NCBI RefSeq assembly: GCF_030815125.1
Contig: NZ_JAUSWH010000026.1
Coordinates: 1-37,436 of the forward strand
DNA: 37,436 bases
From: Allorhizobium paknamense
GTDB taxonomy: Bacteria; Pseudomonadota; Alphaproteobacteria; Rhizobiales; Rhizobiaceae
Reading direction: 5' to 3'
Below, piece by piece: positions 1 to 8,828 of this stretch. The notes under the pieces were generated by a model, which saw only the letters and a program-made list of their open reading frames with translations, ran no database searches and was not told the DNA's origin. A program made the position numbers and the translations under genes. The first letter of the stretch is position 1, and every line of letters starts with the position of its first letter.

Positions 1-2199
1 ACCTATACCGCCACCAACGCCACGGGCACATCAGCGCCAGCCACCGTGACGATCACCGTGACCGCTCCGAGCTTTACCTTCAGCCCGACCGCCGGCACGC
101 TGACGGCGGCAACGGTCGGTACGTCCTACAGCCAGACCGTCACGGCATCCGGCGGCTCCACGCCCTACTCCTATGCCGTCACCTCCGGTGCACTGCCCAC
201 AGGGCTCTCGCTCGATACGACCACCGGCGCCATCACCGGCACGCCAACAACGGCAGGAAGCTTCAGCTTCACCATCACCGCAACCGATGCAAACAGCGTC
301 ACCGGCTCCGCAAGCTATTCACTCGCCGTCGCACAACCATCTGTAACGCTAACGCTTTCTCCATCTTCCGGCACCTTGACTGCGGGAACCGTAGGGACCA
401 CCTACAGCCAGTCGATTTCGGCATCGAGCGGCACGGCACCTTATACCTATTCGGCGAGTGGGCTGCCGGATGGACTTTCCCTCGACACCAGCACCGGTGC
501 GATTACTGGAACGCCGACAACAGCGGGAAGCTACGCCATCACTGTCAGCGTTACGGATAGCGCTTCACCGGCAAATAGTGGTTCCGGCAGCTATACGATG
601 GTCGTCAACGCAGCCGCCTCCTTCGCCTTCTCGCCGTCCGGCGGTGCTCTCAAGGAGGCGATGGCCGGCGAGGCTTACAGCCAGCAGATCACGGCAACGG
701 GTGGAACGGGATCGCTTGTTTACAGCGTAGCCTCGGGAAGCCTGCCCAAGGGGATGGTTCTTAACATCTCGACCGGCGCCCTGACTGGTCCGCTCGATGC
801 CAGCGCGGAAGGCGATTACGCCTTCTCTATCCAGGTACGCGACGGCAGCGGCGCCACGGCAACGGCAAATTACACAGTAAAGGTCGCAGCACGCGCGGTG
901 ACCGCCCCCGATTATGTGGTCGAGGTACCTGCGGGCTCGACTCCCAGCAACGTTTACCTCAACAGGAATGCCACCGGTGGCCCGTTCACCGGGGCCGATA
1001 TTGTCTCCGTTCAGCCGCCTGAAGCTGGTACCGCGACGCTCATTCAAGGCGAAGTGGCAGCCGTCTCGGCATCGGCCGCGCCGATCGGCTGGTACTTGAA
1101 GTTCACACCCAATCCTGCCTATTCGGGCCAGGCCGTTATCAGCTACCGGCTTTCCAGTGCGCTCGGAACATCGAATGCAGGCACCGTCACCTACAACATC
1201 AATTATGACGCGGAAGAAGTTGCGTCGGATATCGACAGCCTCGTGCACAGTTTCGTACGCACCCGTCAGAACATGATTGCATCGTCCATCAAGGTGCCGG
1301 GTCTATTGGAACGCGGCCGAATGGCCAAGGCAACCACACCTGTCACGACGCGTATGTCGCCATCGACACAGGGGATGACCTTCGGCTTCTCCACCAGCCT
1401 CGCCCAAATGGAATCGGCCCGCGATGCTGCCGATGGCATTGGCGGCGGCTACTCCTCGCCTTTCAACATCTGGATCGATGGCGTCCTGCTGGCCCACAAT
1501 GACAAGGAAATCAATGGGAACAAGTGGGGCAGTTTCGCCATGATCAACCTTGGCGCGGATTACCTGCTCAATGAGAGGGCACTGGTCGGTGTATCCTTCC
1601 ACTATGACCGGATGACAGACCCGACCGATGAAGATGCCACGCTGACCGGTAATGGCTGGCTCGCTGGGCCCTATACATCGTTCGAAATCAGCAAAGGCCT
1701 GTTCTGGGACGCAAGCCTTCTCTACGGCGGGTCTTCCAATACGATCGATACCCAATTCTGGGACGGTAATTTCGACACCCGTCGCTGGATGGTCGATAGC
1801 TCCGTCAAAGGTCAGTGGTCCCTGGATGACAGGACGATGCTAACCCCGAAGCTTCGGGCTGTCTATCTCTCGGAAACCGTCAAGGATTATGCGGTGAAAA
1901 ACAGCGCGGGTGACATCATCGATCTCGATGGCTTCACCACCGAGCAGCTGAGGGTGAGCCTTGGCGCCGAAATCGCGCGGTCATACACTCTGGCAAACGG
2001 GACAAACCTCACGCCGAAACTTGGTTTCAGCACAGGTTTTGCCGGGCTTGATGGATCTGGTGCCTTCGGCCAGCTTTCTGCAGGCGTTTCGGTTCAAACG
2101 GCTGAAGACTGGGCGATCGACAGCAGTATTCTGTTCAATATCGAAGGCGATGGTGACAAATCGGTCGGCGCGAAGGTGGGGGTCTTCCGTAAATTCTGA
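1..2199 (+). CDS. Autotransporter-like outer-membrane protein with Ig-like repeats (5' partial)
   Basis: The reading frame is open from base 1, so the N-terminus and export signal lie outside the window. Three repeats of about 90 residues follow one another (about 73-333, 342-610 and 620-890). Each has the 'LPxGLxLDxxTGAITGTPTTAG' type core of the putative-Ig (He_PIG, cadherin-like) family found in bacterial adhesins; the third repeat is more diverged. A further beta-rich segment runs to about 1210. The last 250 or so residues have alternating aromatic/hydrophobic strands and end in Phe (RKF), as expected of an outer-membrane autotransporter beta-barrel. The likely role is a surface adhesin or passenger protein anchored in the outer membrane. 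The Ig-like repeat call is firm; the barrel call rests on the C-terminal pattern and is less sure. No terminator is obvious downstream. Confidence 0.75.
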   Translation, partial: TYTATNATGTSAPATVTITVTAPSFTFSPTAGTLTAATVGTSYSQTVTASGGSTPYSYAVTSGALPTGLSLDTTTGAITGTPTTAGSFSFTITATDANSVTGSASYSLAVAQPSVTLTLSPSSGTLTAGTVGTTYSQSISASSGTAPYTYSASGLPDGLSLDTSTGAITGTPTTAGSYAITVSVTDSASPANSGSGSYTMVVNAAASFAFSPSGGALKEAMAGEAYSQQITATGGTGSLVYSVASGSLPKGMVLNISTGALTGPLDASAEGDYAFSIQVRDGSGATATANYTVKVAARAVTAPDYVVEVPAGSTPSNVYLNRNATGGPFTGADIVSVQPPEAGTATLIQGEVAAVSASAAPIGWYLKFTPNPAYSGQAVISYRLSSALGTSNAGTVTYNINYDAEEVASDIDSLVHSFVRTRQNMIASSIKVPGLLERGRMAKATTPVTTRMSPSTQGMTFGFSTSLAQMESARDAADGIGGGYSSPFNIWIDGVLLAHNDKEINGNKWGSFAMINLGADYLLNERALVGVSFHYDRMTDPTDEDATLTGNGWLAGPYTSFEISKGLFWDASLLYGGSSNTIDTQFWDGNFDTRRWMVDSSVKGQWSLDDRTMLTPKLRAVYLSETVKDYAVKNSAGDIIDLDGFTTEQLRVSLGAEIARSYTLANGTNLTPKLGFSTGFAGLDGSGAFGQLSAGVSVQTAEDWAIDSSILFNIEGDGDKSVGAKVGVFRKF
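73..891 (+). repeat. Three tandem Ig-like (He_PIG) coding repeats
   Basis: Three consecutive repeats of about 265-280 bp lie inside the adhesin gene. Repeats 1 and 2 keep the same protein core (LSLDT.TGAITGTPTTAGS) with many synonymous differences. The duplication is therefore old or under protein-level selection, not a fresh DNA duplication. Repeat 3 has diverged and carries a short insertion before its final strand. Confidence 0.7.
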
Positions 2200-2392
2200 C
2201 GGAAGGCTCGATACCTGTCTCTGCCAAGCGCTCGGGATGGCGAATGCGCACGCTTTGAACACCCCTTCTCCGAATAATGCACGAGATCGTCGCAATTGTG
2301 CGTCGTCGGATGATTTGAGACTTTTGGGCTTTGAAAGAATGGAGTATCCGGCTCGGTCTTCAGATTGATTTAAGCCGCTTTGGCCTGGTGGT

Positions 2393-3052
2393 TCAAGCGC
2401 GTCTGATTTTGTCTCGTTTAATCCTTTCACGTTCGAGCAGGATGGTCTGGCCACGCCCGAAGTTGACGTCGGCCGGGGTGAGGTTATCGAGGCTCTCGTG
2501 GTATCGGCGGTGATTGTAATGCTCAACGAAGGCCGCGATCTGGGCTTCGAGGTCTTCGTTAAAGAAGTAGTTTTCCAACAGAATGCAGTTCTTGAGCGTA
2601 TGATGCCAGCGTTCGATCTTACCCTGCGTCTTCGGATGGCCCGGAGCGCCATGGACCTGGTCGATTTTGCATTTCTCCAGCCATTCGCCGAAATCGGAGG
2701 CGACGTAACACCGGCCATTGTCCGACAGCAGGCGCGGTCGGTGTTTGACTTTGACCTTGCCGCAGTCTGAGGCGGTCAATGCCAGATCGAGCGTGTCGGT
2801 GAACTTCACCGCCAGCTCACGTGGCGACGGATCGGCATGATCCAGGGCCATGGTGATGATACGATCCTTGATATCGTCGGGAATGCGGTTCCACATCCGT
2901 GACGGCGCGGAGGTCCGGTCTTCCAATCTCGCGGTACCAACCCTCAAGGCATTCTTTGGGGGATAACCCAACTGCCGAATGGTTGCCTTGAGCCGCTTGC
3001 CAAGCCGGATATAGAGCTCAACGGCGCGAAGTTTGTCTGTCTAAGAATACAT
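2393..3052 (-). pseudogene. Decayed IS3-family transposase remnant (orfA start plus orfB with internal deletion)
   Basis: The minus strand from ATG 3052 gives a typical IS3-group orfA start (LRAVELYIRLGKRLKATIRQLGYP). It has an in-frame TAG at codon 4 (3041-3043) and an apparent one-base loss just after KNAL, where GWYRE is readable only in another frame. It then runs into an orfB-like DDE integrase (RMWNRIPDDIKDRI, SPRELAVKFTD). That orfB part jumps directly to TLDLALTASDCG and LLSDNG, so the segment with the first catalytic Asp and about 90 residues is missing. The C-terminal part (HPKTQGKIERWH, YNHRRYHESL) is intact and stops at 2393. The element cannot code for an active transposase. It looks like a mosaic of two IS3-type elements. 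No clear terminal inverted repeats were found, so the outer limits are unknown. Confidence 0.8.
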
Positions 3053-3393
3053 GAACTACCTTCTGGTGGTCCAAGTTTTCGTCCGAACCCCACAGCATAA
3101 AACATGGTTCATATTGAACCAGGCAGACTCTCGCGCAACAGGTCACGTCCAAGCCAATGCCCCGCCGTTCAACGCGGCTTGTCTCGACGCAAGTTTATGG
3201 TGGCCGGTCAAAAGCGCAATAACTCATCTCCTTCCGCTTTAAATTTAGACATTCGGCAATGAAACGGTCAAAAATCACATTTGGCGCCCGCCAAAAATCC
3301 CCAAAAGTTGCGGGATTTCGAATTGGCATACTGCTTGCTTGTGACCGTTTTGACCGTTCTGGCGGTTTTGTGTATTATAAGAAGGGGAATTTC
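3053..3393. other. Intergenic region upstream of the peptide-type ABC operon
   Basis: I see no convincing gene here. An open frame at 3051-3242 (+) has no recognisable features. The right part holds repeated TGACCGTTT-type motifs and a candidate promoter, annotated separately. Confidence 0.5.
3262..3368 (+). promoter_or_regulatory. Candidate operator: three 9-bp direct repeats plus an inverted distal copy, with sigma70-like boxes
   Basis: TGACCGTTT (3342-3350), TGACCGTTC (3351-3359) and TGGCGGTTT (3360-3368) stand head to tail with period 9. An inverted copy, AACGGTCAAAA (3263-3273), matches TTTTGACCGTT (3348-3358) over 11 bp. A -35-like TTGACC (3350-3355) lies 17 bp from TATTAT (3373-3378), so the repeats overlap the promoter. 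DeoR-family regulators often bind direct repeats, and a DeoR gene is part of this operon. That link is inference. The predicted transcript start is only about 8-9 nt before the ATG at 3394, so the real promoter may lie further upstream. Confidence 0.45.
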
Positions 3394-4974
3394 ATGGGTT
3401 CAGAAATCAACCGCCGCCGCTTCCTGCAGAGCGCCGCCGGCGTTGCCGCAGTCGCGGGTTTCACGCAGATCAATCCAGACTTCTTCATTTCCTCGGCCTA
3501 TGCGGCAACCAAGAAGACAATGACCTTCCTGTCTGCCGAAAACATCACCGGCAACTGGGATCCGACCGCCCACACAACCCTGTCGCAGAAAAACATCGAA
3601 GGCTATGTCATGGGCTTCCTGACGCGCACGCCGATGAAGCTCGACGATCCGGGTGCAACGAATTATGAATTGGCCACCGAGATAAAACTTCTCGACCCCC
3701 ACAAGCTGCAGATCAAGCTTCGCCAGGGAATTGTCTTCCACGACGGCAAACCGTTCAAGGCAGAAGACGTCAAGGCGACTTTCGAATATGGCGCGCGGTC
3801 GGATCGCCCTGCGCAGTGGTATCCGGGACCGACCGAGACGCTGGAGATCACCACGCCCGATGATTACACGGTCATCGTCGACACGACCAAAGGCAACTAT
3901 CCGGCACACCTGTTCATCTTCCTGGCGGCCTTCCTGCCGATCATGTCCGCCAAGGATGTTGCGGGCGGTCCCGGCGGCGTACTTTCGCAGCGCCTGAACG
4001 GCACCGGTCCGTTCAAATTCGTCGAGCAGCGCGGCAACACAACCGTCATGGAAGCATCCGACACCTATTTCAAGGGCAAGCCGGCCATCCCGGGCATCAA
4101 CTTCACCTTCACGGGGGACAGCACGACCCGCATGCTGTCACTGATGAACGGCGAGGCATCGATCGTTGAACGCCTGGAGCCGGAGCAGGTCGACTCGATC
4201 AAGGACAAGCCCAACATTCACATCAACACCGTCGTTTCGGTCGAAAACAAGTATCTCTGGTTCCGGTGCTCCAAGGCGCCGTTTAACGATCCGCGCATTC
4301 GCCTTGCTGCCTGCCACGCGATTGATCGTGACCAGGTGCTGGAACTGCTCGGTGCCGCAGGCCACGCCTCGTCCAACTTCGTTTCGCCGGTCAAGTTCGG
4401 CTACGAGGACCTGGACAACTACCCGAAATACGATCCTGAAAAATGCCAGGCACTGCTCGCCGAAGCCGGCTTCCCCAAGGGCCAGGGCCTGCCGCCGCTC
4501 GAATACATCACCTCGGTCGGCTTTTATCCCAAGACGAAGGAATATGGTGAAGTCATCACGCAGATGCTCAATGACCAGGGCTTCAACGTGAGCCTGACGG
4601 TTCTCGAGCCGGCAGCCTGGAACGAGCAGCTTTACCACCGTCCCGGCGGCGGACCCGGCCACATGGTCGATTGCGGCTGGTCGACCGGTTCGCCGGAGCC
4701 GGATCTGATCCTGCGCACGCACTTCTACTCCACCTCGCACCGGATCTGCGGCATCGAGGACAAGGAGATCGATGCCAGCCTCGACAAGGAGCGCAACGCT
4801 CCGACGCTCGAAGAACGCAAGAAGGTCCTGCAGACAGAGACGATGCCGCTCATCGCCTCGAAGATGCCGGCCCTGTCGCTGTTCACGTCCGTGATGATCC
4901 ACGCCATGCAGAAGGAATTCGAGGGCATCTACATCTATCCTGACGGCTCCATCGACGCATCGCAGACGGCCTGA
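3394..4974 (+). CDS. ABC transporter substrate-binding protein, peptide/opine family 5 (Tat-exported)
   Basis: 526 residues, the usual size for the SBP_bac_5 (DppA/OppA/nickel) family. The start at 3394 is chosen because AAGGGG lies just upstream and the protein then begins with a twin-arginine signal (NRRRFLQSAA, residues 6-15) followed by a hydrophobic stretch to an AYA-A cleavage region. An in-frame start at 3259 would bury this signal. Family features include the LDPHKLQIKLRQGIVFHDGKPF segment and the conserved RIRLAACHAIDR region. It would deliver a peptide-like or opine-like ligand in the periplasm to the permeases that follow. Folding before Tat export may mean a cofactor or fast folding. 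The ligand cannot be deduced from the sequence. First gene of a nine-gene operon. Confidence 0.9.
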   Translation: MGSEINRRRFLQSAAGVAAVAGFTQINPDFFISSAYAATKKTMTFLSAENITGNWDPTAHTTLSQKNIEGYVMGFLTRTPMKLDDPGATNYELATEIKLLDPHKLQIKLRQGIVFHDGKPFKAEDVKATFEYGARSDRPAQWYPGPTETLEITTPDDYTVIVDTTKGNYPAHLFIFLAAFLPIMSAKDVAGGPGGVLSQRLNGTGPFKFVEQRGNTTVMEASDTYFKGKPAIPGINFTFTGDSTTRMLSLMNGEASIVERLEPEQVDSIKDKPNIHINTVVSVENKYLWFRCSKAPFNDPRIRLAACHAIDRDQVLELLGAAGHASSNFVSPVKFGYEDLDNYPKYDPEKCQALLAEAGFPKGQGLPPLEYITSVGFYPKTKEYGEVITQMLNDQGFNVSLTVLEPAAWNEQLYHRPGGGPGHMVDCGWSTGSPEPDLILRTHFYSTSHRICGIEDKEIDASLDKERNAPTLEERKKVLQTETMPLIASKMPALSLFTSVMIHAMQKEFEGIYIYPDGSIDASQTA

Positions 4975-4982
4975 TCCGACAC

Positions 4983-5007
4983 CCGCACGCCGCTTTGTGG
5001 CGTGCGG
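4983..5007 (+). promoter_or_regulatory. Intercistronic hairpin between binding protein and first permease
   Basis: CCGCACGCC (4983-4991) and GGCGTGCGG (4999-5007) form a perfect 9-bp stem with a 7-nt loop, 8 nt after the stop codon of the binding-protein gene. No real T-tract follows. It is therefore more likely a 3' stabiliser or partial attenuator that raises binding-protein mRNA over permease mRNA than a full terminator. Confidence 0.6.
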
Positions 5008-5038
5008 TCTTTCCTGCCTTTCAAAGTGGAGCGGATGG

Positions 5039-6019
5039 ATGTTCGTGTTGAGTTTTCTAGTGCGACGGCTGATCCAGGGTGTTGGGATCATCTTCGTCGT
5101 ATCGTTGCTGATCTTCACCCTGTTGCGCGTTGTTCCGGGCGATCCGGTTCGGCTGATGGCAGGCGGCATGGCCCCTGAGGCGCTGATCGAGAAGATTGCA
5201 AAGGACATGGGTCTTCGCGATCCGATCATAGTGCAGTTCGGCCGCTATATGGGTGGCGTGATCCAGGGAGATCTCGGCCAGTCCTTCGTGCGCCCGGCCA
5301 ATGGGGCAGCAACGGGTGGCGCATCCTTCAATGACACGACGCGCGGCGAACGCGCCAAGGTCATGGATCTCATTCTCGACGCCCTGCCGATGACGTTACA
5401 GCTGGCTGCCGTCACCCTGGTGATCGCGCTTGTGTTCTCCTCGATCGTCGGCATCGCCGGCGGGCTTTCGATCGGCCGCTGGCCGGACAAGCTCGCCTTC
5501 TACATCTCCTCCATATTCATCTCACTGCCGAATTTCTGGCTGGGTATCGTGCTCGCACTGCTTCTGTCGGTGAAACTCGGCTGGCTGCCAGCCATCGGTT
5601 ATGGCGGCTTCGCCTATACCATCCTGCCAGCCATCGTCCTTGCCGTCGAACTTTCGCCGGTGCTGATCCGCACGCTGGTCAGCTCGGTCTCCGCGCAGAT
5701 GATGGAATCCTATGTCTCGGTCGGTCGCGTCCGTGGCCTGAGCCAGACCCGCATCATCGCAAACCACGCCCTCCGCAATGCTTCCGTGCCGCTGCTCAAC
5801 CTGCTTGGCGTGCAGTTTTCCGGCCTGCTCGGCGGCGTCATCATCGTCGAATACATCTTCGATTATCCGGGTCTCGGCCTGCTCACCATCAATGCCGTTC
5901 TGCAGCGCGACTTCCCGCTTATCCAGGGCATCGCCATCGTCACCAGCGCGATCTTCGTGCTGATCAACATTATCGTTGATCTCGTCGCAACGCTCATCGA
6001 CCCGAGGCTCGAATACTGA
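5039..6019 (+). CDS. ABC transporter permease, DppB/OppB type
   Basis: 326 residues, typical of DppB-like permeases. ATG 5039 is preferred over an upstream GTG (4997) because GTGGAG sits 6 nt before it and the protein then starts with the family's usual FLVRRLIQGVGIIFVVSLLIF first helix. The fold is one N-terminal helix, a periplasmic segment (about residues 40-105), then five helices. The EAA-type loop (YVSVGRVRGLSQTRIIANHALRNA) contacts the ATPase. The end is the usual DPRLEY. It forms the inner-membrane pore with the next gene product. Its stop overlaps the next ATG by one base, so the two are translationally coupled. Confidence 0.9.
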   Translation: MFVLSFLVRRLIQGVGIIFVVSLLIFTLLRVVPGDPVRLMAGGMAPEALIEKIAKDMGLRDPIIVQFGRYMGGVIQGDLGQSFVRPANGAATGGASFNDTTRGERAKVMDLILDALPMTLQLAAVTLVIALVFSSIVGIAGGLSIGRWPDKLAFYISSIFISLPNFWLGIVLALLLSVKLGWLPAIGYGGFAYTILPAIVLAVELSPVLIRTLVSSVSAQMMESYVSVGRVRGLSQTRIIANHALRNASVPLLNLLGVQFSGLLGGVIIVEYIFDYPGLGLLTINAVLQRDFPLIQGIAIVTSAIFVLINIIVDLVATLIDPRLEY

Positions 6020-6936
6020 TGGCTGTCATCACCACATCCGATACGCCCTTGGCCCGGAAGGCGATCTCGCGCTCGATCGCAAGCCGCATCATTCACCGCG
6101 CCATGTCCGCCCCCGGTTTCAAGGTCGGCCTGATCATCTTTTGTCTGCTAGCCCTTGCAACAGCCATCTATCCCGAGGTGAGCGGCATCGATCCCACCAA
6201 GATGGATGTAAAGGCCCGCCTGTTCGGCCCACTTTTCATCGGCGAAAAGTGGAGCTGGATGCATCCGCTCGGCACCGACCAGATCGGCCGCGACATGCTT
6301 GTCCGCTCATTGGTCGGCCTGCGTTATTCGTTCCTGATCGGCGTCAGCTCGGTCGCCGTCACGCTGTTCATCGGCTGCACACTCGGCATGATCGCCGGCT
6401 ATTTCGGCGGACGCACGGATACCGTCATCATGCGGCTGACGGATGCGCAGCTGTCGATCCCGATGATCATTCTCGCCATCGCCGTGCTCGGCGTCTCCCG
6501 CCCGACCATCCCCGCCATCGTCCTTGTGCTCGGCATCTCCAGTTGGCCGATCTATGCCCGCATCATGCGCAGCATCGTCATGACGGAGCGCCAGAGAGAA
6601 TATGTGCGGGCGGCAAAGCTCGGCGGCTCGACGGATGTCCGCATCATCCTCACCCTGCTCGTACCGCTTCTGCTGCCGCCGGTTCTGTTCACCTCGGTAC
6701 TCGATGTGGCCCGCATGATGATCTTCGAATCCATCCTCGGCTTCCTCGGCCTCGGCGTGCAGCCGCCGACACCGACCTTCGGCAATATCATCGCCGATGG
6801 CCGCAAGTATCTTTTAAACGCCTGGTGGATCGCGACAATGCCCGGCGTCTTCCTCGGCCTGACGCTGACCAGCATCAATCTCGTGGGCGCATCGCTCGAG
6901 CGCGCGCGCAACAGCATCCACGGAGGTGCGGAATGA
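6019..6936 (+). CDS. ABC transporter permease, DppC/OppC type
   Basis: 305 residues. It has the DppC layout: N-terminal helix near residues 37-54, the HPLGTDQIGRDMLVRSLVGLRYS segment before the second helix, then five helices. The EAA loop (REYVRAAKLGGSTDVRIILTLLVPLL) is the ATPase contact. It pairs with the upstream DppB-like subunit in the inner membrane. The start is fixed by the 1-base overlap with the preceding stop, and its own stop overlaps the next ATG by four bases (ATGA), both marks of a coupled transporter operon. Confidence 0.9.
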   Translation: MAVITTSDTPLARKAISRSIASRIIHRAMSAPGFKVGLIIFCLLALATAIYPEVSGIDPTKMDVKARLFGPLFIGEKWSWMHPLGTDQIGRDMLVRSLVGLRYSFLIGVSSVAVTLFIGCTLGMIAGYFGGRTDTVIMRLTDAQLSIPMIILAIAVLGVSRPTIPAIVLVLGISSWPIYARIMRSIVMTERQREYVRAAKLGGSTDVRIILTLLVPLLLPPVLFTSVLDVARMMIFESILGFLGLGVQPPTPTFGNIIADGRKYLLNAWWIATMPGVFLGLTLTSINLVGASLERARNSIHGGAE

Positions 6937-8771
6937 CCACGTCATCCCTGTTGGAACTGAAGAACCTCACCGTCTCCGTCGGGCGGACAGGCAGCCGGAA
7001 GATCATCCTGGACAATGTCTCCATGTCGCTCGCGCCGCGCGAGATCGTCGGCATTGTCGGCGCCAGCGGAGCCGGCAAGACGGTCCTGTCGAAGGCCGTG
7101 GTGAACTGGCTGGAAGCCCCGCTGGAACGGACCTCTGGCGAGGTCCTCATCGAGGGCAAGGACATCTATGCAATGACAGAAGGCGACATGCGCACCCTGC
7201 GCCGCCGTGTCTCCTATGTCGGCGCCAATCCCATGGGCGCGCTCGATCCGACACTGCCGGTCGGCGTCCAGATCGTCGAGAAGATGAGGGCAGTCATTCC
7301 CGACACATCGAGGACTGAAGCCGAAAAGCGGGTGATCGAGCTGCTCGAAGCCGTCCGCATCCCCTCTGCCCGCAGCCGCTTCCACGACTACCCCTCGCAG
7401 TTCTCCGGCGGCATGATGCAGCGGGCGCTGATCGTCGATGCGCTGATCTCCAACCCGGCCCTTCTGGTGGCCGACAACGTCACCCAGCCTCTGGACGTCA
7501 CGGTGGCGGCACAGGTCATCCGCCTGATGAAGGAGCTGACGGACAGTTTCAATACGGCGGTGCTGTTCGTCTCGTCATCGCTGCCTGTCGCGCGCGAAGC
7601 ATGCTCCCGTATCCTGGTCATGGAAGCGGGCCGGATCGTTGAGGAACAGGCGACCGGGAAGCTCATCAGCGCGCCGATCCATCCCTACACCAAGGAACTT
7701 GTCGAGCAGACGCCGAAGATCTGGCTCGAAGGCACCATGGCAACAACGCCGGGCGAGATGCAGGAGGTTGTGCTCAGCCTGCGCGACGTGTCGCAGACCT
7801 ATAAGGTCAAGAAGAAAAACAGCTTCGGCGGCGTCAATCTGGTACGGGCCGTGCGCAATGTGACTTTCGACGTCCGGCGTGGCGACAGCTTCGCCATTGT
7901 CGGCGAGTCCGGCTGCGGCAAATCCACGCTGATGCGGCTGCTGTCGCGGCTGGAATTGCCGAGCGGTGGGCAGGTTCTGCATGGCGATAAGGACATCGGT
8001 ACGCTGAAGGGCAAGAACCTTCTGTCGTTCCGCAACAAGCTGCAGATGGTTTTGCAGGATCCTTTCGGCTCGCTGCCGCCCCGCACCTCGATTGGCAAGA
8101 TGCTCGCCGATCCCCTGCGCACCCACGGCTGGCGCGATGCGGCAAAGATCCGCGAGCGGGTGCTGAAGGTGATGGAGGAGGTGGGCCTGCCTGCCGATCT
8201 TTACGAAGAGCTGCCGCTTGGCCTGAGCGCCGGCCAGCGCCAGCGGATCAACGTCGCCCGCGCGCTGGTGCTCGAGCCGGAGATCCTGATCATGGACGAA
8301 ACGCTCTCGGCACTCGACCAGACCGAACAGTTCAAGCTGCTGGATCTCTTCCAGAAGCTGCAGCGCGAGTACAACCTGACCTATATTTACATCTCGCACG
8401 ACCTCGCGATGGTGCGGAAGGTCTGCAACCGGGTGGCGGTCATGTATCTCGGTGAGCTCTTTGAGCTGGCCGACAACGAGCGGCTCTTCTTCGATCCCGG
8501 CCACCCCTACACCATGGCCTTGCTCAGCGCGATGCCGACCCTGGAAGAGCGGCGCTACCAGCCGGAAGACTGCCTGCTGGAGGGTGAGCCTCCGAGTCCG
8601 ATCGACCTCCCCGCCGGCTGCAGCTTCAAGTCTCGTTGTCCGCGTGCCATGGAAAAATGCGCTACGCTGCAACCGAGCCTGACCGTCCGCGGCAGCGCCA
8701 ACTTCGCTGCCTGCCATCTGATCGAGGCGCCCATGACCGAGGGGGCTGCGCGCTCGCGTGCTTCAGCATAG
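6933..8771 (+). CDS. Fused double ABC ATPase (DppD-DppF type) with a degenerate first domain
   Basis: 612 residues, holding two nucleotide-binding domains that are normally separate DppD and DppF proteins. ATG 6933 has GGAGGT upstream and overlaps the permease stop; the frame is open much further upstream but codes for nothing there. Domain 1: Walker A GASGAGKT (43-50), signature FSGGM (157-161). Its catalytic Glu after Walker B is Asn182 (ADN for the usual ADE), the switch His is Ser215, and the Q-loop Gln is replaced (GANP). Domain 2: Walker A GESGCGKS (324-331), Q375, Walker B with D455-E456 and H489 are all intact, but its signature is LSAGQ (431-435). A C-terminal oligopeptide-HPY domain with several Cys follows. 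The composite sites are therefore one dead or slow and one active. It powers the importer. Confidence 0.9.
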   Translation: MTTSSLLELKNLTVSVGRTGSRKIILDNVSMSLAPREIVGIVGASGAGKTVLSKAVVNWLEAPLERTSGEVLIEGKDIYAMTEGDMRTLRRRVSYVGANPMGALDPTLPVGVQIVEKMRAVIPDTSRTEAEKRVIELLEAVRIPSARSRFHDYPSQFSGGMMQRALIVDALISNPALLVADNVTQPLDVTVAAQVIRLMKELTDSFNTAVLFVSSSLPVAREACSRILVMEAGRIVEEQATGKLISAPIHPYTKELVEQTPKIWLEGTMATTPGEMQEVVLSLRDVSQTYKVKKKNSFGGVNLVRAVRNVTFDVRRGDSFAIVGESGCGKSTLMRLLSRLELPSGGQVLHGDKDIGTLKGKNLLSFRNKLQMVLQDPFGSLPPRTSIGKMLADPLRTHGWRDAAKIRERVLKVMEEVGLPADLYEELPLGLSAGQRQRINVARALVLEPEILIMDETLSALDQTEQFKLLDLFQKLQREYNLTYIYISHDLAMVRKVCNRVAVMYLGELFELADNERLFFDPGHPYTMALLSAMPTLEERRYQPEDCLLEGEPPSPIDLPAGCSFKSRCPRAMEKCATLQPSLTVRGSANFAACHLIEAPMTEGAARSRASA

Positions 8772-8828
8772 AAACAGCTGCGGCCCGGGCATATCCGGGG
8801 CGGAGTGATCTTCATTCAAGGGACGTCC

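Noticed and set aside
73..891. CRISPR-like or tandem DNA repeats
   Set aside because: Units are about 270 bp and conserved at the protein level only; they are Ig-like coding repeats.
5976..6932. Upstream extension of the fused ATPase frame by 319 codons
   Set aside because: It overlaps the DppC-type permease out of frame and has no domain; a strong ribosome-binding site marks ATG 6933.
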